The notes: generated by a model not told the origin, from the letters alone. DNA of 64,000 bases from Dyella acidiphila (GCF_014863405.1 NZ_JACZZA010000001.1:310001-374000), one strand, 5' to 3'; shown: positions 8,453-17,749, counted from the first letter of the stretch. Made by a program: numbers and translations.

Positions 8453-11113
8453 TCAGCGCGTGAGCGCAGCGGGGTCCTGTGCCGCGCGCAAGGCACCGCA
8501 CAAATGAATCGTTTCGCCGGCCTGCGCCACGCCACGCGCCACGCCCGGCACCTGCGCGGCAGCACCTCCAAACATGGCCTGCAAACGTGTCGCGTCGGCA
8601 TCGCTGCAGGCTTCCATTGCCAGCATCGACGGCATATACGCCGCCGCCGGCCCGGGCAGGCCGGCCAGCAGCTTCGGCAAATGCGCATCGAACCACTGCC
8701 AGCGCGCGTCGCGATCCATCACATTGCCGTCGGTAGTCATCAACAGGCCGAGCATGGCCACGCCATCCAGCTTCGGATCCAGCGCCAGCGCGCGCAGCTG
8801 CGCCGCACTCGGGCTGTCGTTGGCATGCGCCATCGCCTGCACCAGCTGGCGCTGCCAGACGGAATCGCCGCCGCCTTCCTCGGCTGTCGCCAGCGTCTGC
8901 AAGGCGGCTTCGCCTCGTTCCTGTACCGCGACGCCCAGCGCCGCGATCGCCATCTCGCGATCCACATGCTGGGCATCGAACGAGCCATTGCGCATCGCGG
9001 CCAGTAGCGCATCGCCTTGTTGCAGCAGCACCGCGCGTACCGCCGGCAACTTGAATTCGAAGGCCAGCGGAGGCACCAGCGCAGTCCGCCATAGCGCATC
9101 GCCATCCGACTCACCGGCACGCGCCTGGTAGCCGAGCCGCTGCAGATGCGGCAGATACGCCGTCGTCACCCATTGCACCACCGCGGCACGCTGTGCATCG
9201 GTATGCGCCAGATGACGATAAATCCACGCCACCTGCGCCAACGGCGCCGTGGCCACTTCGCGCGCCGGCGCATCAGCCAAGGGCCGCAGCGCTGCCAGCA
9301 CCTCGCCGGCATCGATATCGCCGTGGTGAAAGCTCGCCTCGATCGCATCGGCATAGGCCAGTTGCTCCACATCGCTCAGGCGCGCCGTATGCGCGGCCAG
9401 CGTGGCCAAACTGTGCGAATCCAGAGCGTAGCGGTAATAGCCTTGCGCGCCCGCATTAGGCATTACCCAGCTGGCCGCATCGGCGCCGGGCAAGGCCAGT
9501 GTGGCCTGCGCGGTATCCAGCAGTGTGCAGGCATCGCGGCTGCCCGCCGCCGTGCTGTAGCGCACGCAGACCGGAATGCCCCAGTGGCGTTCGCCATCGC
9601 CGTTAGCGCCCAGCGGCAGATAACGCATCTGCGCCAGCTGCAGCACCGTCTGCCCGTGCTGCGTCAGCACCTTGGCACGCACATACGGCACCCCGTTCTG
9701 GTCCAGGAAACTGTAGAAGGCGCGCTTCACTGCCGCGCTGTCGCTGGCTTGCTGTGCAATCGCATCGACCACCGCCGCGGCCGCCACGCTCTGCATCGCA
9801 TGCTGGTGGACATACGCGCGCAGTCCCTGCTGAAACGCTGCCTCGCCGAGATAATGCTCGAACATGCCCAGCACACCCGCGCCTTTCTCGTAGGTGATGT
9901 CGTCGAAGGCATTCATGATGTCGCCGTTGCCCTGTACCGGCTGGCGGATCGCGCGTGCGCTGAGCAGGCTGTCGTTCGCCATCGCCCGCTGCAACAGCTT
10001 CACCCGATCCAGGTCGCCGCGGTATTCCGGATGCAGCTGCATGGTGATCTTCTGCTGCATCCAGGTGGTGAATGCCTCGCTGAGCCAGGTGTCGGTCCAC
10101 CACGCCATGGTGACCGTGTTGCCGGTCCATTGATGGGCGAACTCGTGCGCGGCGAGGTTGAAGGCACCGCGCATGGCGGCCGGCGATGGCTGTGGCACGC
10201 CCGAGCCCACGTCATCGAGCACCACCAGGCCGGGATTTTCCATGCCGCCGCCCAGGTTGATCAGGTCCAGCTTGTCCCACGGATAACCGTAGCCGTAATA
10301 GTTCTCCAGCGCCTGGATGATCGACGGCGTGAATGCCGCCACGCGCCGCATGCTGTCGGCTTCGCCGGCGTAGCCGATGCTGCGCAGGGGCAGCGGTGTG
10401 TTGCGGTAGGCATCCGGCGCGATCGATGCTGCCGAACGCACGTCCCACGGGCCGACGCCAAAGGCCAGCAGATAAGTCGGCAGCGGCTTGCTCGGCGCAA
10501 ACACCACCGTCTTCCAGCCCGGACCGGCAGCGGCCTGCGCAATCTGTCGTGTATTGGCCAGCGCGATATCGCGCGCGGGGACGGTGAGGCTCAGCGCGAA
10601 GCTGGCGCGAAACGCCGGCTCATCGAAACAGGGAAACACCGTACGCGCGCTGATCGGCTCCATCTGCGCCATGGCATAGGCTTGCCCGCCCTGCTGCGTC
10701 TTGTACAGGCCCTGCACGCCATCGGCGAGTGCTGCGCTGTAGTGCATGCGCAGATGGATGGTCTGCGCCGGCAGCACGCCATCCAGATCGATCCGCGCCA
10801 CCCCGACATCGGCCAGCACTTCGCGATAATGCGCTGCATGCGCCGTGCCCGCGGCATCGGTCACACTGGCCCGATCGACCTGCAGGCCCTGACCGTGCAG
10901 CCATAGATGATCGGAGGGCTTGCGCAAGGCTACGGTGATATCGACATCGCCGGAAAAACGCGCCTGCTCCGGATCGACGCGCAGCGCCACGCGGTACAGC
11001 AAAGGTTGTGCCCACTCAGGCAAGCGTCCCGTCGGTGCCGGCTCGTCCGGTGCAGCCGCGATAGCCCGCGCACTCAACAGACAGCAACACGCCAACACCA
11101 TGGCACCACGCAT
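8453..11113 (-). CDS. M1-family metalloaminopeptidase, exported
   Basis: About 886 residues with signal peptide MRGAMVLACCCLLSARAIAAA. Order of domains: beta-saddle N-terminal domain, catalytic domain with substrate-binding GGGMENPG and zinc motif AHEFAHQWTG followed by WLSEAFTTWM (third ligand Glu), then a long helical ERAP1-like C-terminal domain. It removes N-terminal residues from peptides, probably in the periplasm. Start 11113 has AAGGGG with 6-nt spacing; ATG 11119 and 11197 are less likely. The upstream side carries a palindromic repeat doublet. Confidence 0.93.
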   Translation of the reverse strand: MRGAMVLACCCLLSARAIAAAPDEPAPTGRLPEWAQPLLYRVALRVDPEQARFSGDVDITVALRKPSDHLWLHGQGLQVDRASVTDAAGTAHAAHYREVLADVGVARIDLDGVLPAQTIHLRMHYSAALADGVQGLYKTQQGGQAYAMAQMEPISARTVFPCFDEPAFRASFALSLTVPARDIALANTRQIAQAAAGPGWKTVVFAPSKPLPTYLLAFGVGPWDVRSAASIAPDAYRNTPLPLRSIGYAGEADSMRRVAAFTPSIIQALENYYGYGYPWDKLDLINLGGGMENPGLVVLDDVGSGVPQPSPAAMRGAFNLAAHEFAHQWTGNTVTMAWWTDTWLSEAFTTWMQQKITMQLHPEYRGDLDRVKLLQRAMANDSLLSARAIRQPVQGNGDIMNAFDDITYEKGAGVLGMFEHYLGEAAFQQGLRAYVHQHAMQSVAAAAVVDAIAQQASDSAAVKRAFYSFLDQNGVPYVRAKVLTQHGQTVLQLAQMRYLPLGANGDGERHWGIPVCVRYSTAAGSRDACTLLDTAQATLALPGADAASWVMPNAGAQGYYRYALDSHSLATLAAHTARLSDVEQLAYADAIEASFHHGDIDAGEVLAALRPLADAPAREVATAPLAQVAWIYRHLAHTDAQRAAVVQWVTTAYLPHLQRLGYQARAGESDGDALWRTALVPPLAFEFKLPAVRAVLLQQGDALLAAMRNGSFDAQHVDREMAIAALGVAVQERGEAALQTLATAEEGGGDSVWQRQLVQAMAHANDSPSAAQLRALALDPKLDGVAMLGLLMTTDGNVMDRDARWQWFDAHLPKLLAGLPGPAAAYMPSMLAMEACSDADATRLQAMFGGAAAQVPGVARGVAQAGETIHLCGALRAAQDPAALTR

Positions 11114-11141
11114 GCACATCCCCTTACGCGATCCAGCGCAG

Positions 11142-11257
11142 GTTGGGTTAGCGCAGCGTAACCCAACGTCCTTTTGCCACCGCCGGCCATAACGCAATCA
11201 GCAGCAACCAGCTTGCACGATGGGCGTGCCATGCCTGGGTTGCACTGCGCCAACCCA
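11142..11257. repeat. Palindromic repeat doublet, copy a
   Basis: Two hairpins of the same family: arms GTTGGGTTA/TAACCCAAC at 11142-11167 (8-nt loop) and TGGGTTG/CAACCCA at 11236-11257. Other copies occur near 21979, 30956, 38609 and 53664, always between genes, as in REP/BIME elements. No transposase for them lies in the window. Confidence 0.85.
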
Positions 11258-11277
11258 AACTGCCAGCGGCTTCGGCA

Positions 11278-11355
11278 TCAATGATCGATCACGTCGCGCA
11301 CTTTCGCAGCGAGCTGCTCGAATGTAAATGGCCTGGTGATCAGGTTCACATCCAG
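11278..11355 (-). pseudogene. Remnant of a response-regulator receiver C-terminus
   Basis: The minus strand reads ALDVNLITRPFTFEQL then AAKVRDVIDH and a stop at 11278, which matches the last 25 or so residues of receiver domains at the end of hybrid sensor kinases (the LI-TKPF-F-LAAKVR pattern with the conserved Lys replaced by Arg). No receiver-like coding continues upstream. The intergenic span 11114-11559 therefore holds a gene fragment plus the palindromic doublet; the remaining about 200 bases show nothing clear. Confidence 0.6.
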
Positions 11356-11559
11356 GGCAGGCCATAGCTGCGCATGGGCCTGTCCAACTCGCCACCGAGG
11401 GTACGTAGCGATGGCATAGGCGAAGTCCCAGTTCGCATTCAGAGAATGCCGACTTACACCCCGCTGCCTTGGCCTACATATTCCGCCGCCATTGATTACA
11501 TAGATATTTAGCTGTGTTTGTTATGGTCCCAGCCGTCATCGACAGCCTTGTACCTACCC

Positions 11560-11775
11560 ATGCAGACACGCGACCCATTCGAATTTCCCGCAGGTGAAGG
11601 CATCGCGCTTGCCATGGCGGTACTGGAGGATGTGCTGAAGGCTTATCAGAACTTCGAGCGCAAGCATCCGCATATGGAACGCAGCAAACTTATGGCATTT
11701 GATGCGCGTGAGTTGAAGTTGCTGCATGCGTCACTTGAGGCGCTCAGCCACTACGCCGATAAGCAGGCAGGGTAA
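11560..11775 (+). CDS. Small hypothetical protein, 71 aa
   Basis: Reads MQTRDPFEFPAGEGIALAM and continues with two predicted helices (VLEDVLKAYQNFERKH; ELKLLHASLEALSHYADK). No signal peptide or Cys. In-frame upstream starts exist (11518), but the ATG at 11560 gives a compact helical protein. Codon use is typical of the window at third positions. Function unknown and not clearly in an operon. Confidence 0.55.
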   Translation: MQTRDPFEFPAGEGIALAMAVLEDVLKAYQNFERKHPHMERSKLMAFDARELKLLHASLEALSHYADKQAG

Positions 11776-11846
11776 GCGCGTTACGCGAGTGACGTAGCAA
11801 CCCACGCCCTTCGCTCCGGCATCTTTCACACAGGCCACACGAACGA

Positions 11847-11879
11847 ATCACTGGATCCCGGCTTTCGCGGGACAACGGC
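11847..11879. repeat. Half copy of the TGGATCCC/GCTTTCGCGGG repeat
   Basis: Short element CTGGATCCCG-GCTTTCGCGGGAC, matching one arm of the complete hairpin repeat at 28847-28913. It lies between a small gene and the end of the HxlR gene. Confidence 0.5.
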
Positions 11880-11913
11880 TTACACAGCGGCAACGGCCCG
11901 CTGAACGAACCAG

Positions 11914-12396
11914 CTACACGCGCGCTTTTTTGCGCGCCCGCGTCGCTTCGCCAGACGGCACGCGCACCGTCGTATCGGCGTGCCGCAACACGCGCCCATT
12001 TTGCCCGCGCAACTGCAACGGCAGCAGCGGATGGCCGCTTTTCTTTTCGACCAGCTCGGCGTGCGCCTCGCCCGGTTCAAAGAAGAACGCATCTCCCCAT
12101 TGCCGCAGCGCGACCAGCAGCGGAAACAGCGCCTGCCCTTTTTCCGTCAACACGTATTCCTGGTAAGACCCGCCATCGGGCGCCGGCACGATTTCGAAAA
12201 TGCCATGGGCCACCAGGTGGCGTAGTCGCGTGGCAAGGATGTTCTTGGCCAGGCCGAGGTTCTTCTGGAATTCGCCGAAACGGCGCAGTCCATCGAAGGC
12301 ATCGCGCACCAGCAGCAGCGACCAGCCGTCGCCGATCGCGTCGAGCGGCCGCGCCACGCCGCACAGGGAATTCTCTTGGGAGGTTCGCTTGACCAT
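11914..12396 (-). CDS. HxlR-family transcriptional regulator
   Basis: About 160 residues. A single HxlR winged helix-turn-helix: CGVARPLDAIGDGWSLLLVRDAF, RFGEFQKNLGLAKNILATRLRHLVAHGI, then the wing YQEYVLTEKGQALFPLLVALRQWGD. HxlR proteins are dimeric regulators that often control a divergent gene, here the dehalogenase-like gene at 12505. A basic tail (TRARKKARV) extends past the domain. ATG 12396 begins the recognisable N-terminus; in-frame ATGs further upstream would run through the promoter dyad. Confidence 0.9.
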   Translation of the reverse strand: MVKRTSQENSLCGVARPLDAIGDGWSLLLVRDAFDGLRRFGEFQKNLGLAKNILATRLRHLVAHGIFEIVPAPDGGSYQEYVLTEKGQALFPLLVALRQWGDAFFFEPGEAHAELVEKKSGHPLLPLQLRGQNGRVLRHADTTVRVPSGEATRARKKARV

Positions 12397-12424
12397 GCCG
12401 GGTTCGCTGATGATGGCGTGAAAA

Positions 12425-12480
12425 TGGTTGCAACATAAAACCATATTTGCTAAAAAGCAAACGGTTTCAACATGCAACCA
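12425..12480. promoter_or_regulatory. Divergent promoter region with large nested dyad (HxlR operator candidate)
   Basis: AT-rich in a GC-rich genome. Nested inverted pairs: TGGTTG (12425) with CAACCA (12475), AAACC (12438) with GGTTT (12463), TTTGC (12446) with GCAAA (12457), centred near 12453. A plus-strand promoter can be read as TTGCAA (12428) and TAAAAA (12451), 17 nt apart, overlapping the dyad. The HxlR protein would be expected to bind here and control both genes. Confidence 0.6.
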
Positions 12481-12504
12481 CACCGTCATTCTTCGAGGCC
12501 AGCC

Positions 12505-13443
12505 ATGATCCCCGCCAACGAAACCTTCAATGGAACATTTCCCTTCGAGCCCCGCTTCAACCAAGCCGCCGGCTTCCGCATGCATTACGTCGATGCCGGC
12601 CCACAGCACGCACAGGTGGTGCTATGCCTGCACGGCGAACCCACCTGGGGTTATTTGTTCCGAGACCTGACCAGCCGCCTGAGCACGCATTACCGCGTGA
12701 TCGTCCCCGACCATATGGGCTTCGGCAAAAGCGAGACGCCCGCCGACCGCTCGTACTGGCTGCAGGACCACATCGATAACCTGGAGCGCTTCGTGCTGTC
12801 GCTCGATCTGCGCGAAATCACCCTGGTGATGCACGACTTCGGCGGTCCAGCCGGCATGGGCCTGGCGGCCAGGCATCCGGACCGCATCGCCCGCATCGTC
12901 TCGGTCAACGGCCCGACACCGTTCGGGCAGGCCAGCCAGCTAGAACGATTGATGGCCAATGCCGCAGAAGCACCTTGGTTCCAATGGATCGTCCAGGCAC
13001 ACGCAGCAGGGCGCCTGGAAACCGTGCTGGGCGAACTCGGCTTCAACATCCTCAGCACGCTGAAGCTCAACGGCTTCGAGCGCAATGAGGTAATCAGCGA
13101 CAGCTGGCTGCGCGCTTACGGCTCGCACTTTGCAAATCCTTCCGACTGCCTGGGCGTGATCGGCTGGGCCAAGGGCTTTGCGCTGGACGCGCATCGCTTC
13201 GAAATGCCGGATGCAGCGGCGCAACGCGCGATATCATCCAAGCCTGCGCTCGCCATCTGGGGCATGGCCGATCGCACCTTGGGCGCTGCGCATTTCCTGC
13301 CTTTGTTCAGCGAGCTGTTTCCATCCGCACCGATCCACCGGCTGCCCGGTGTCAGCCACTACAGCTTCGAAGACGCACCGGTGGCGATTGCGTCGCTTAT
13401 CGAGGCGTTTCTACAGCAAACCACGCAACGCGCCCTGGCTTAG
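12505..13443 (+). CDS. Haloalkane dehalogenase-like alpha/beta hydrolase
   Basis: 312 residues. Alpha/beta-hydrolase fold with oxyanion-region HGEPTWG (about 44-50), DHMGFGKSE, nucleophile Asp111 in VMHDFGGPAG (Asp rather than Ser is the dehalogenase/epoxide-hydrolase type), and catalytic His285 in PGVSHYSFED. HGEPTW matches haloalkane dehalogenases; the halide-binding Trp next to the nucleophile is replaced by Phe (HDF), so an exact substrate cannot be stated. Divergent from an HxlR regulator, which probably controls it in response to a substrate or stress. Confidence 0.8.
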   Translation: MIPANETFNGTFPFEPRFNQAAGFRMHYVDAGPQHAQVVLCLHGEPTWGYLFRDLTSRLSTHYRVIVPDHMGFGKSETPADRSYWLQDHIDNLERFVLSLDLREITLVMHDFGGPAGMGLAARHPDRIARIVSVNGPTPFGQASQLERLMANAAEAPWFQWIVQAHAAGRLETVLGELGFNILSTLKLNGFERNEVISDSWLRAYGSHFANPSDCLGVIGWAKGFALDAHRFEMPDAAAQRAISSKPALAIWGMADRTLGAAHFLPLFSELFPSAPIHRLPGVSHYSFEDAPVAIASLIEAFLQQTTQRALA

Positions 13444-13458
13444 CCAATACCGTTCAAA

Positions 13459-15399
13459 TCAGCGTGCCTGCAGCAGCGGCAACAGCCGATCGACCGTGCC
13501 GGCAATACGTTCGAGATGCGGATACTGCAGGCTTCCCTGATAGGGAATGCTTAGCTCGTGCGCGTTGTCATCCTTCGTTACTTGCAACCGCACCGGCTTG
13601 CTGGCGGATGCCTGCACCGCCGCCAGCAAGGCCGGGATGGTAAACGCTTGCCCGTTTACCGCCGTGACGCGTGCGCCGGGGGCCAGGCCGGCGCGAAACG
13701 CCGGACCATCCCACGCCACGGAAGCGACGCGGCCGCGCTCGTCGATTTGCAGTCCGATCGAATAATCCAGATTGCTCACGCCCGCTTCCGCTTCGTCCTG
13801 GCGAAAAGTTTCCGTCGGCACCTCGGTATAGATCAGTTTCCAGCCTGCACGCGCGAGTCCGGCCAGTGCATCGCGCTCGTCGTGGCTGCGCAGATGGCGC
13901 TGCAGGAACTGCGCCCAGTCATCCGCTGCAAGCGTATTCAAGTTGCTGCAGATGTCTTCGAATCGATAGGTTTGCGTGAGCAGCCCGCCAGCCGGGGAAG
14001 CGAAGAAGCGCCGGGCAAAATCGTCCAGTCCTCGTGCGTCGTGACTGAGCTCACGCAGATGGGCATCCACGTCCAGCCACAGCAGCACGCCTTCGGGGTA
14101 GTAATCCTCGCGCCGCTGCCAGTCGCGCCAGGCCACCCGGTGGCCGGCCATATAGATCGCATCGTTGGTGCTGTCCTGCAGGTTTTTCCAGGCGCGTCCA
14201 CTGTGATGCGCGACCAGCGCCGCATCCAGAGCGAGCTTGTCCAGTGTTTCCTGGGTATTGCGCAGCCCGGCACGCGCGGCGAGCACGCGCCCCCAGAATT
14301 CGGTCTGCCCTTCATAGACCCACAACAGGGAGCCGCCCACCGGCTGGTTGTAGGTCGGCGACCACAGATCGGCCGGCTCATGCGCGCGACCGTTCCAGGC
14401 ATGCACCAGCTCGTGCGCGATCAGGTCGCGGTTATTGAGCTGGCTGGCGGGATCATCGGCATAGCCGGCGGGAAGATTGTTTTCCCCTTCTTGCAGATGC
14501 TCCGTCCCGCCGCCGGGCGACAGCACGTCGCTCAAGCTGATGATGGCATCGTAGTGGCGATAAGGTGCGGCACCGAAGGTTTGCAAGGTCTGCGCGAGCA
14601 GCGCCTGCATATGCGCGACTTCAGCCGGACTCATGGCCAGGTCGCTGGCATGGTCGGCCAACAGATCCAGGGCCACCGGTTGCGCCGCTTGCGGATCGAG
14701 CACGATGCGCCGCGCATGGCTCCCCGCATACACCGGTGCATCGACCAATTGCTCGAGCGAAACCGGCTGGAAGTGCAGCGTCCGATCGTCGCTGCGCGTA
14801 AACGCGAGGGATGTGAATGGCGTAAGTGCCGGCGGCAGCACCAGGGTTGCCGCTACCGGCAGATCGCGCACGTACCAGCCGGCCGGATACAGCAGCACGC
14901 GCTGCCACGGCACCACCACCATTTCCGGGCGCAGCAAGTTGGCATTGGCGGCAGCAAGAAACTGGAAATCCAGGGTGATCGTATGCGCGCCCTTCGGCAC
15001 ATCGAGATGGAAGGCGTACATGTTCACCGGATCGCGCGTCCAGTCGATACGCGCACCATCCACCTGGACGACCAGCCCGGCAAGATCGGCGATGGAGGCG
15101 GTTGGCGCGTGACTGGCCGTTTCCCATTGCGGATACAGCAGCACCGTGTCGCCGGCCTGTTGCACGGGAATCGTTTCGTGCACGGAAAACACTTGGTGAT
15201 CGGTGTCGACGGCCTGGACGTCCAGGCCGATACGGCCATTGAAAGCGCGATCCTGCGCTGCGGGCAGCGCAGGCGGCAAAGCGGCGGCGACGGGGCCGGC
15301 GCCGACTTGCGCGACGGCGGTGCCGCTCAGCCAGGCCAGTGCCAGCGTGCCGGCTTGTAAACCGAGCAACAAATGCTTGCCCATACACCTTTTCGCCAT
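13459..15399 (-). CDS. M61-family glycyl-aminopeptidase-like protease with PDZ domain, exported
   Basis: About 646 residues. The signal peptide is MGKHLLLGLQAGTLALAWLSGTAVA. The M61 catalytic region has zinc motif LIAHELVHAWNGRAH with WVYEGQTEFWG downstream supplying the third ligand. A C-terminal PDZ domain follows (IDERGRVASVAWDGPAFRAG). Start 15399 has GGAAGA 7 nt upstream. The CPBP protease gene ends 20 nt before this start on the same strand, so the two probably form an operon. Confidence 0.88.
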   Translation of the reverse strand: MAKRCMGKHLLLGLQAGTLALAWLSGTAVAQVGAGPVAAALPPALPAAQDRAFNGRIGLDVQAVDTDHQVFSVHETIPVQQAGDTVLLYPQWETASHAPTASIADLAGLVVQVDGARIDWTRDPVNMYAFHLDVPKGAHTITLDFQFLAAANANLLRPEMVVVPWQRVLLYPAGWYVRDLPVAATLVLPPALTPFTSLAFTRSDDRTLHFQPVSLEQLVDAPVYAGSHARRIVLDPQAAQPVALDLLADHASDLAMSPAEVAHMQALLAQTLQTFGAAPYRHYDAIISLSDVLSPGGGTEHLQEGENNLPAGYADDPASQLNNRDLIAHELVHAWNGRAHEPADLWSPTYNQPVGGSLLWVYEGQTEFWGRVLAARAGLRNTQETLDKLALDAALVAHHSGRAWKNLQDSTNDAIYMAGHRVAWRDWQRREDYYPEGVLLWLDVDAHLRELSHDARGLDDFARRFFASPAGGLLTQTYRFEDICSNLNTLAADDWAQFLQRHLRSHDERDALAGLARAGWKLIYTEVPTETFRQDEAEAGVSNLDYSIGLQIDERGRVASVAWDGPAFRAGLAPGARVTAVNGQAFTIPALLAAVQASASKPVRLQVTKDDNAHELSIPYQGSLQYPHLERIAGTVDRLLPLLQAR

Positions 15400-15419
15400 G
15401 CTCGATCTTCCAGAAAATT

Positions 15420-16283
15420 TCAAACCTGCGCCGGCAATTCGCCACGCTTACACCAGAACACCACGCCCAGCACGATCGCCGAGGCGGCCAGCATGAAGCC
15501 GAATTCATCGATGGCGTAAGCGGTGATGCTGCCGTGCTTGATGGTGATCGGGGTCAGCCAGACCTGGATAAATACATTGTGGCTGCCGTGCAGAATCGCC
15601 GCCGGCCACACGCTGCCCGAGCGCAGACGCAACCAGTTGAAGGCGAAGCTGGAGAAAATCACCATCACTGCGAAGCACGGCATGCCGAACCACCACGGAG
15701 TGCCGGCGTTGTAATCGGCGAACAGCAGGATCGGCATATGCCAGCTGGCCCAGATCACGCCGGTCAGCAAGGTGCCCCCGGTAAAACCGCAGGCACGGGT
15801 GATTTCCGGCGCGAGAAAGCCGCGCCAGCCGATTTCCTCGCCCAGTCCGCTGGCCACGCCCTCCACCATGTCGAGTGTGCCGATCAGCAGCAGCGAGCCG
15901 GCTTCGATCACCCATGTCGGCGCATCGCCCCAACCCAGGCTCTTGCGCATATCGTTGACGAAATCCGGGTTGCCGAAGCCGCCCATGCCGCTGACCCACA
16001 CGATCAGGTAAGGCACGCCCGCATAGGCCAGCGGCAACAGCCAGGCGATGATCGCCCAGCGCGTGCGCGGCCACGCGAAACCCAGCTGCGCATACGGCTT
16101 ACCGGTGATGCGGCAAGTGAGCAGCGCCGCCGTCGCCGGCGACCACATCAGGCCAAGCACGTACATGCCATGCGCCGCCGCCAGATGGCCGGCATGGATG
16201 ATCAGTGCGTAGAAAATCGAGCTCAGCGCCAGCACCAGCAACAGATAGATGCCGATGCGCGATGACGGTTTGTCGATGGCCAT
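15420..16283 (-). CDS. CPBP-family intramembrane metalloprotease
   Basis: 287 residues, about eight hydrophobic helices. The family signature is present: EEIGWRGFLAPEI (motif 1), followed by conserved His motifs (WASWHMPILLF and ILHGSHNVF). CPBP/Abi proteins are integral membrane proteases related to Rce1, used in maturation of peptides or prenylated proteins; the bacterial substrate is unknown. AGGGGG 7 nt before ATG 16283 supports the start. It lies between a small upstream gene (30 nt) and the M61 gene (20 nt), likely one transcript. Confidence 0.9.
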   Translation of the reverse strand: MAIDKPSSRIGIYLLLVLALSSIFYALIIHAGHLAAAHGMYVLGLMWSPATAALLTCRITGKPYAQLGFAWPRTRWAIIAWLLPLAYAGVPYLIVWVSGMGGFGNPDFVNDMRKSLGWGDAPTWVIEAGSLLLIGTLDMVEGVASGLGEEIGWRGFLAPEITRACGFTGGTLLTGVIWASWHMPILLFADYNAGTPWWFGMPCFAVMVIFSSFAFNWLRLRSGSVWPAAILHGSHNVFIQVWLTPITIKHGSITAYAIDEFGFMLAASAIVLGVVFWCKRGELPAQV

Positions 16284-16313
16284 GCTGTTTCCCCCTGTTG
16301 GATGATTGCCGGC

Positions 16314-16583
16314 TTACTCGCCTTCGCCACGCTGGGCGCGGTCTTGCATATTCAACTTGTACGCATTGGCGCGATTCAACAGCGCAAGGGTTTCCTGGTG
16401 GATCAGCGGCACGGCGGGCGGCAGATCCTCCTGCAGGCGGCAGGCGGCGAAATCGCCCTCGGCGCCGGCGATCAGGCTTTCGATAAGTCCCGGCTCGCGC
16501 TGATCCATCCGCTGCAGCAAGGTCAACAGGAGGTAGGAACAGGCATAGGCCTTGGCGTCGGCCTTGGTGAATTCGCGGGACAT
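16314..16583 (-). CDS. Small conserved-looking hypothetical protein, 89 aa
   Basis: Helical, soluble, no signal peptide (MSREFTKADAKAYACSYLLL, then LLQRMDQREPGLIESLIAGAEGDF). Two Cys, no recognised motif. AGGAG 7 nt upstream of the ATG marks a true gene. It precedes the CPBP and M61 protease genes by 30 nt on the same strand and is probably the first gene of that operon. Confidence 0.7.
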   Translation of the reverse strand: MSREFTKADAKAYACSYLLLTLLQRMDQREPGLIESLIAGAEGDFAACRLQEDLPPAVPLIHQETLALLNRANAYKLNMQDRAQRGEGE

Positions 16584-16898
16584 ACGTGACTCCTGTGCAG
16601 GCTGGCCGGGCTACGTTACTTGGCGCGGGGGCTTCCCGATAGTCACTTTCGGCCCAGCTAAAAAGCCCGTCCGATCAAGCCCCTGGCACGCGACCGCCAG
16701 CTTGCCCGCCGCGGCGCAGGCCCCATATGAGTGAGCTCCATAACACGGGATTGGGCCGAATCGCGTAATCTATGGCACCTACCGCCGGGCCTTCGCCCGG
16801 CGCTCGTACGGCAATGGCACCCCAGCCCTCCCCGCGAGCAGCCGCTGCGTAAGGCAGCGCGCATTCCCCTATCCGCACAACCCGAGAAGATAAACACC
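16584..16898. other. 315-nt intergenic region with one strong hairpin
   Basis: Separates the divergent small gene (minus) and ferredoxin reductase (plus), so it must hold two promoters. The only distinct structure is a perfect 8-bp hairpin, CGCCGGGC-CTTC-GCCCGGCG at 16783-16802, without a T run. A fragment of the CCCCAGCCCTCCCC repeat lies at about 16818-16836. Confidence 0.5.
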
Positions 16899-17675
16899 AT
16901 GGTGGCTTTGGCGACCGAACAAGTCATTGATGTGCATCACTGGAACGACAGCCTTTTCAGTTTCCGCACCACGCGCGATCCCAGCTTCCGCTTCGACAGC
17001 GGCCAGTTCGTGATGATCGGCCTGGAAGTGGACGGCCGCCCGCTGATGCGCGCGTATTCGATCGCCAGCGCGGCGTGGGAAGAACATCTGGAGTTCTTCT
17101 CGATCAAGGTGCAGGACGGCCCGCTCACCTCGCGCCTGCAGCACCTGCAGGCCGGCGACCAGCTCACCGTCAGCCGCAAGCCCACCGGCACGCTGGTACT
17201 GACCGATCTGAAGCCCGGCAAGCATCTGTACCTGCTCGGCACCGGCACGGGGCTGGCGCCGTTCATGAGCATCATCCGCGACCCGGCCACCTACGAGCAG
17301 TACGACAAGATCGTACTGGCGCATGGCGTGCGCCAGGTCAACGACCTCGCCTATTCGGACTATCTGCAGAACGAACTGCCGCAGCACGAATACCTGGGCG
17401 AGCTGGTACGCGAAAAACTGATCTACTACCCCACCGTCACGCGCGAGCCGTTCCGCAATCGCGGCCGCATCACCGACAACATCGTCGATGGCGCGATGGC
17501 GCAGGCGATCGGCCTGCCGCAGCTCAATCCGGAAACCGACCGGCTGATGCTGTGCGGCAGTCCGGCAATGCTCGATGACCTGTGCGCCCTGCTGGATGCG
17601 CGCGGCTTCCAGGCTTCGCCGCGTACGCGCGAGCCGGGCGATTATGTGATCGAGCGTGCGTTCGTAGAAAAATAA
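16899..17675 (+). CDS. fpr: Ferredoxin/flavodoxin-NADP+ reductase
   Basis: 258 residues, the normal bacterial Fpr length. FAD domain with MRAYSIAS (isoalloxazine/phosphate site) and NADP domain with LLGTGTGLAPFMSI. The C-terminus FVEK follows the Fpr pattern. Transfers electrons between NADPH and ferredoxin or flavodoxin; linked in related bacteria to oxidative stress and Fe-S cluster repair. ATG 16899 is the start that matches family length; an upstream in-frame extension to 16731 is not protein-like. Confidence 0.93.
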   Translation: MVALATEQVIDVHHWNDSLFSFRTTRDPSFRFDSGQFVMIGLEVDGRPLMRAYSIASAAWEEHLEFFSIKVQDGPLTSRLQHLQAGDQLTVSRKPTGTLVLTDLKPGKHLYLLGTGTGLAPFMSIIRDPATYEQYDKIVLAHGVRQVNDLAYSDYLQNELPQHEYLGELVREKLIYYPTVTREPFRNRGRITDNIVDGAMAQAIGLPQLNPETDRLMLCGSPAMLDDLCALLDARGFQASPRTREPGDYVIERAFVEK

Positions 17676-17749
17676 GCTGCTTGCCGAAATAACCCTGCTT
17701 GGCAACAGAAGGGTGGGATTACACGAGCTCGTCGCAAGCGCACGCAACT

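Noticed and set aside
9146-10906. 586-residue plus-strand frame
   Set aside because: Antisense to the M1 aminopeptidase; His/Arg/Gln-rich composition without domains.
13558-15360. 600-residue plus-strand frame
   Set aside because: Antisense shadow of the M61 protease gene.
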